Positions 34,134 through 35,563 of a DNA stretch of 35,563 bases are shown here, one piece after another (the first letter of the stretch is position 1; the number at the start of each line of letters is the position of its first letter). A program made the translations under genes and the position numbers. The DNA is from an uncultured bacterium. Its GTDB lineage: Bacteria; Bacteroidota; Bacteroidia; Chitinophagales; Chitinophagaceae. The DNA lies in contig CAILKQ010000053.1 of NCBI GenBank assembly GCA_903834825.1, positions 1-35,563 of the forward strand, in the 5' to 3' direction. The notes beneath the pieces are model-generated. The model was not told where the DNA came from. It did no database searches and saw nothing but the letters and a program-made list of their open reading frames with translations.

Positions 34134-35018
34134 TCAGAACTTCAATGTTCTTGGAAGGTATTTTTCAATCAGTGCTGTATAATAAGGCTTCAGTACTTTC
34201 CAATCTGGTGGCTCTGGGCATTTAGAATACAGGTCGTAAGGATTGAACAGTTGAACCCATTTCAACATATCCCTGTCATGGTCATCCAACAAATGCTCGT
34301 AAGCGCCTTCACGGTGCCAGGCATAGAATGAATGGTAGCGGAGCATGTAAAGGGCTGATTCGGGAAGATGATCTTTCATCATCTGGTAAATGTATTCATC
34401 ATGTCCCCAGCTCATGTTCACATTGCGCAAGCCACAATTGGGCTCATAGATACCATATTTCGTGTTGTAGAGTGGGTTGTTAAAATCAGGATTTTCTTTG
34501 AAGAATTCTGGGTATATGATCTTGTCAGAATAGGCACATCCAACAGGGAAGGTATCACCTACTACTGCCCATTGCGGTTCACCAAACAGGCAAAGCACTT
34601 TCCCCATATCGTGCATCAGGCCCACCAGCACCATCCAGTCAGGATGTCCGTCTCTTCTGATCGCTTCAGAAGTTTGAAGCAAATGCTGGAACTGGTCAAG
34701 GTCTGTATCAGGATCTGAATCGTCCACCAGTTCATTCAAAAAGTCAAATGCATCCCAGATCGGCATTTCCTTTTTGTCGAATGACAGGTATTGCCTTCTT
34801 TTTTCCATGACAAAATCATAGGTCTGGTAGGTATGGTTCAACCTGTAAAATTCACGAACCGTATCGCGTGCAGGTTCTTCATAGTTTCTGTATGATTCAG
34901 TAGCCTTGGCTGTAGCAATTTTTTCTGGGTCCGGATACCTTTCCAGCAAGTCGTCTTCCCACTCATCAAGGCTTCCCAATGGATTGATTTCTTTTGTGGA
35001 GAGTTGATTGTTCTGCAT
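34134..35018 (-). CDS. MIOX: Inositol oxygenase (myo-inositol to D-glucuronate)
   Basis: The 294-residue protein matches the eukaryote-like inositol oxygenase family. All six di-iron ligands of the HD-domain fold can be placed: His112 (QFQHLLQ), His136 and Asp137 (GLMHDMGKV), His206 (SWGHDEY), His229 (RYHSFYAWH) and Asp262 (NPYDLYSK). The spacing is close to that of mammalian MIOX. The substrate-contact segment [20 protein letters not shown] is also present. The enzyme uses O2 to cleave the inositol ring to glucuronate in the cytoplasm. It diverges from a sodium/solute symporter gene across a 144-bp gap holding a perfect palindrome, which suggests a regulated inositol uptake-and-oxidation pair. 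Confidence 0.95.
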   Translation of the reverse strand: MQNNQLSTKEINPLGSLDEWEDDLLERYPDPEKIATAKATESYRNYEEPARDTVREFYRLNHTYQTYDFVMEKRRQYLSFDKKEMPIWDAFDFLNELVDDSDPDTDLDQFQHLLQTSEAIRRDGHPDWMVLVGLMHDMGKVLCLFGEPQWAVVGDTFPVGCAYSDKIIYPEFFKENPDFNNPLYNTKYGIYEPNCGLRNVNMSWGHDEYIYQMMKDHLPESALYMLRYHSFYAWHREGAYEHLLDDHDRDMLKWVQLFNPYDLYSKCPEPPDWKVLKPYYTALIEKYLPRTLKF

Positions 35019-35060
35019 GATGATTTGCTTTTATTGATTGGATTAAAGTTAAAAATTATC

Positions 35061-35076
35061 TTGAAGAATTCTTCAA
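35061..35076. promoter_or_regulatory. Perfect 16-bp palindrome, candidate operator between MIOX and the symporter gene
   Basis: TTGAAGAATTCTTCAA equals its own reverse complement over all 16 bases. It lies 42 bp upstream of the MIOX start and 86 bp upstream of the symporter start. On the minus strand a -7-like box TAACTTTA (35051-35044, one mismatch to TAnnTTTG) lies between palindrome and MIOX, so a dimeric regulator bound here would sit near the -33 region of the MIOX promoter. Confidence 0.5.
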
Positions 35077-35162
35077 AGGAAGTACTTAATTTCTGTCCAA
35101 TCATTCATTTTTAGGGATTTTTTGCGTATTTTAAAGCCAATTAACCCAAGCCAACAATTGTC

Positions 35163-35563
35163 ATGAATCTTCATTTTGCCGATTATCTCGTTATTCTCAT
35201 CTATTTCGTTTTTGTAGTTGCCGTAGGTTTTATCATCAAGAAAAAAATCACTTCCAGCAATGATTTTCTAAACAGCAACAAGAGCATACCCCTTTGGATC
35301 ACTTCGATTGCATTTATTTCTGCAAATCTTGGTGCCCAGGAGGTGCTGGGGATGGTGGCTTCAGGAGCCAAGTACGGCATCATGACGGTCCATTTTTATT
35401 GGGTGGGCGCCATTTTCGCCATGGTGTTTCTCGGCGTATTCATGATGCCATTCTATTACGGCAGCAAAGCAAGAAGTGTCCCAGAATATCTTTTTTTACG
35501 CTTTGATGAAAAGACGAGGGCTTTGAATGCACTCACGTTTGCTGCCATGACCATTTTCTCTTC
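35163..35563 (+). CDS. Sodium/solute symporter (SSS/SLC5 family), truncated by the window end
   Basis: The frame from the ATG at 35163 stays open to the last base, giving 133 complete codons of the N-terminal part. The sequence starts MNLHFADYLVILIYFVFVVAVGF (first membrane helix). It continues with KKKITSSNDFLNSNKSIPLW and then ISANLGAQEVLGMVASGAKYG, the conserved second-helix region of SSS transporters (solute and Na+ site). A third helix, HFYWVGAIFAMVFLGVFMMPFY, is followed by SKARSVPEYLFLRFD, also characteristic. Members import sugars, inositol, amino acids or nucleosides with Na+. The divergent MIOX neighbour makes myo-inositol or a related polyol the best guess. Confidence 0.92.
   Translation, partial: MNLHFADYLVILIYFVFVVAVGFIIKKKITSSNDFLNSNKSIPLWITSIAFISANLGAQEVLGMVASGAKYGIMTVHFYWVGAIFAMVFLGVFMMPFYYGSKARSVPEYLFLRFDEKTRALNALTFAAMTIFS

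Noticed and set aside
35019-35162. Promoter of the symporter gene matching TAnnTTTG on the plus strand
   Set aside because: Only imperfect candidates such as TATTTTAA are present, so no promoter box is called for that direction.
1-35563. tRNA, rRNA, CRISPR array or insertion sequence
   Set aside because: No regularly spaced repeats, transposase-like protein, terminal inverted repeats or tRNA-like cloverleaf were seen on reading both strands; a covariance-model scan would be decisive for small RNAs.

Overview
The window looks like the chromosome of a bacterium of the phylum Bacteroidota, probably of the Chitinophagales/Sphingobacteriales/Saprospirales type. Three things suggest this: many exported sulfatases and glycosidases, TAnnTTTG promoter boxes ahead of nadC and ribE, and the nadC-nadA-nadB and ribE-ribBA-ribH arrangements. 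The assignment rests on gene content and promoter style only; no rRNA or tRNA gene is visible.

Positions 1-27346 form an accessory glycan-degradation region in three blocks. (a) A plus-strand arm (2-10581) holds a partial alpha/beta-hydrolase esterase, a DUF1080+PA14-like protein, a beta-propeller protein with a C-terminal blue-copper domain, an SGNH/GDSL esterase, two S1 sulfatases and a short GH29 alpha-L-fucosidase. (b) A minus-strand arm (10578-23747) holds, in transcription order, two S1 sulfatases, a DUF5703/GH95-like protein, a Tat-exported Gfo/Idh/MocA oxidoreductase, a divergent GH29-like enzyme, a GH97 and a GH20 hexosaminidase. (c) A plus-strand pair (23953-27346) holds a fifth sulfatase, whose signal peptide is frameshifted as sequenced, and a large secreted protein I do not recognise. 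The likely joint task is removal of sulfate, acyl groups, fucose, HexNAc and other sugars from a complex sulfated, fucose-containing glycan. The DUF1080, Gfo/Idh/MocA and blue-copper genes suggest an additional oxidative (3-keto-glycoside-like) step. No SusC/SusD transporter pair and no sulfatase-maturating enzyme lie in the window.

From 27370 onward the content becomes housekeeping. It contains the de novo NAD operon nadC-nadA-nadB, then ribD facing it tail to tail, then the divergent riboflavin operon ribE-ribBA-ribH. At the right edge, a myo-inositol oxygenase gene (minus) diverges from a truncated sodium/solute symporter gene (plus), with a perfect 16-bp palindrome between them.

The most notable non-gene signals are: a 71-bp decayed copy of the 3' end of one sulfatase gene lying 5.5 kb away from that gene; a one-base homopolymer frameshift in the signal peptide of another sulfatase; the MIOX/symporter palindrome; and a strong leader hairpin ahead of the SGNH gene.
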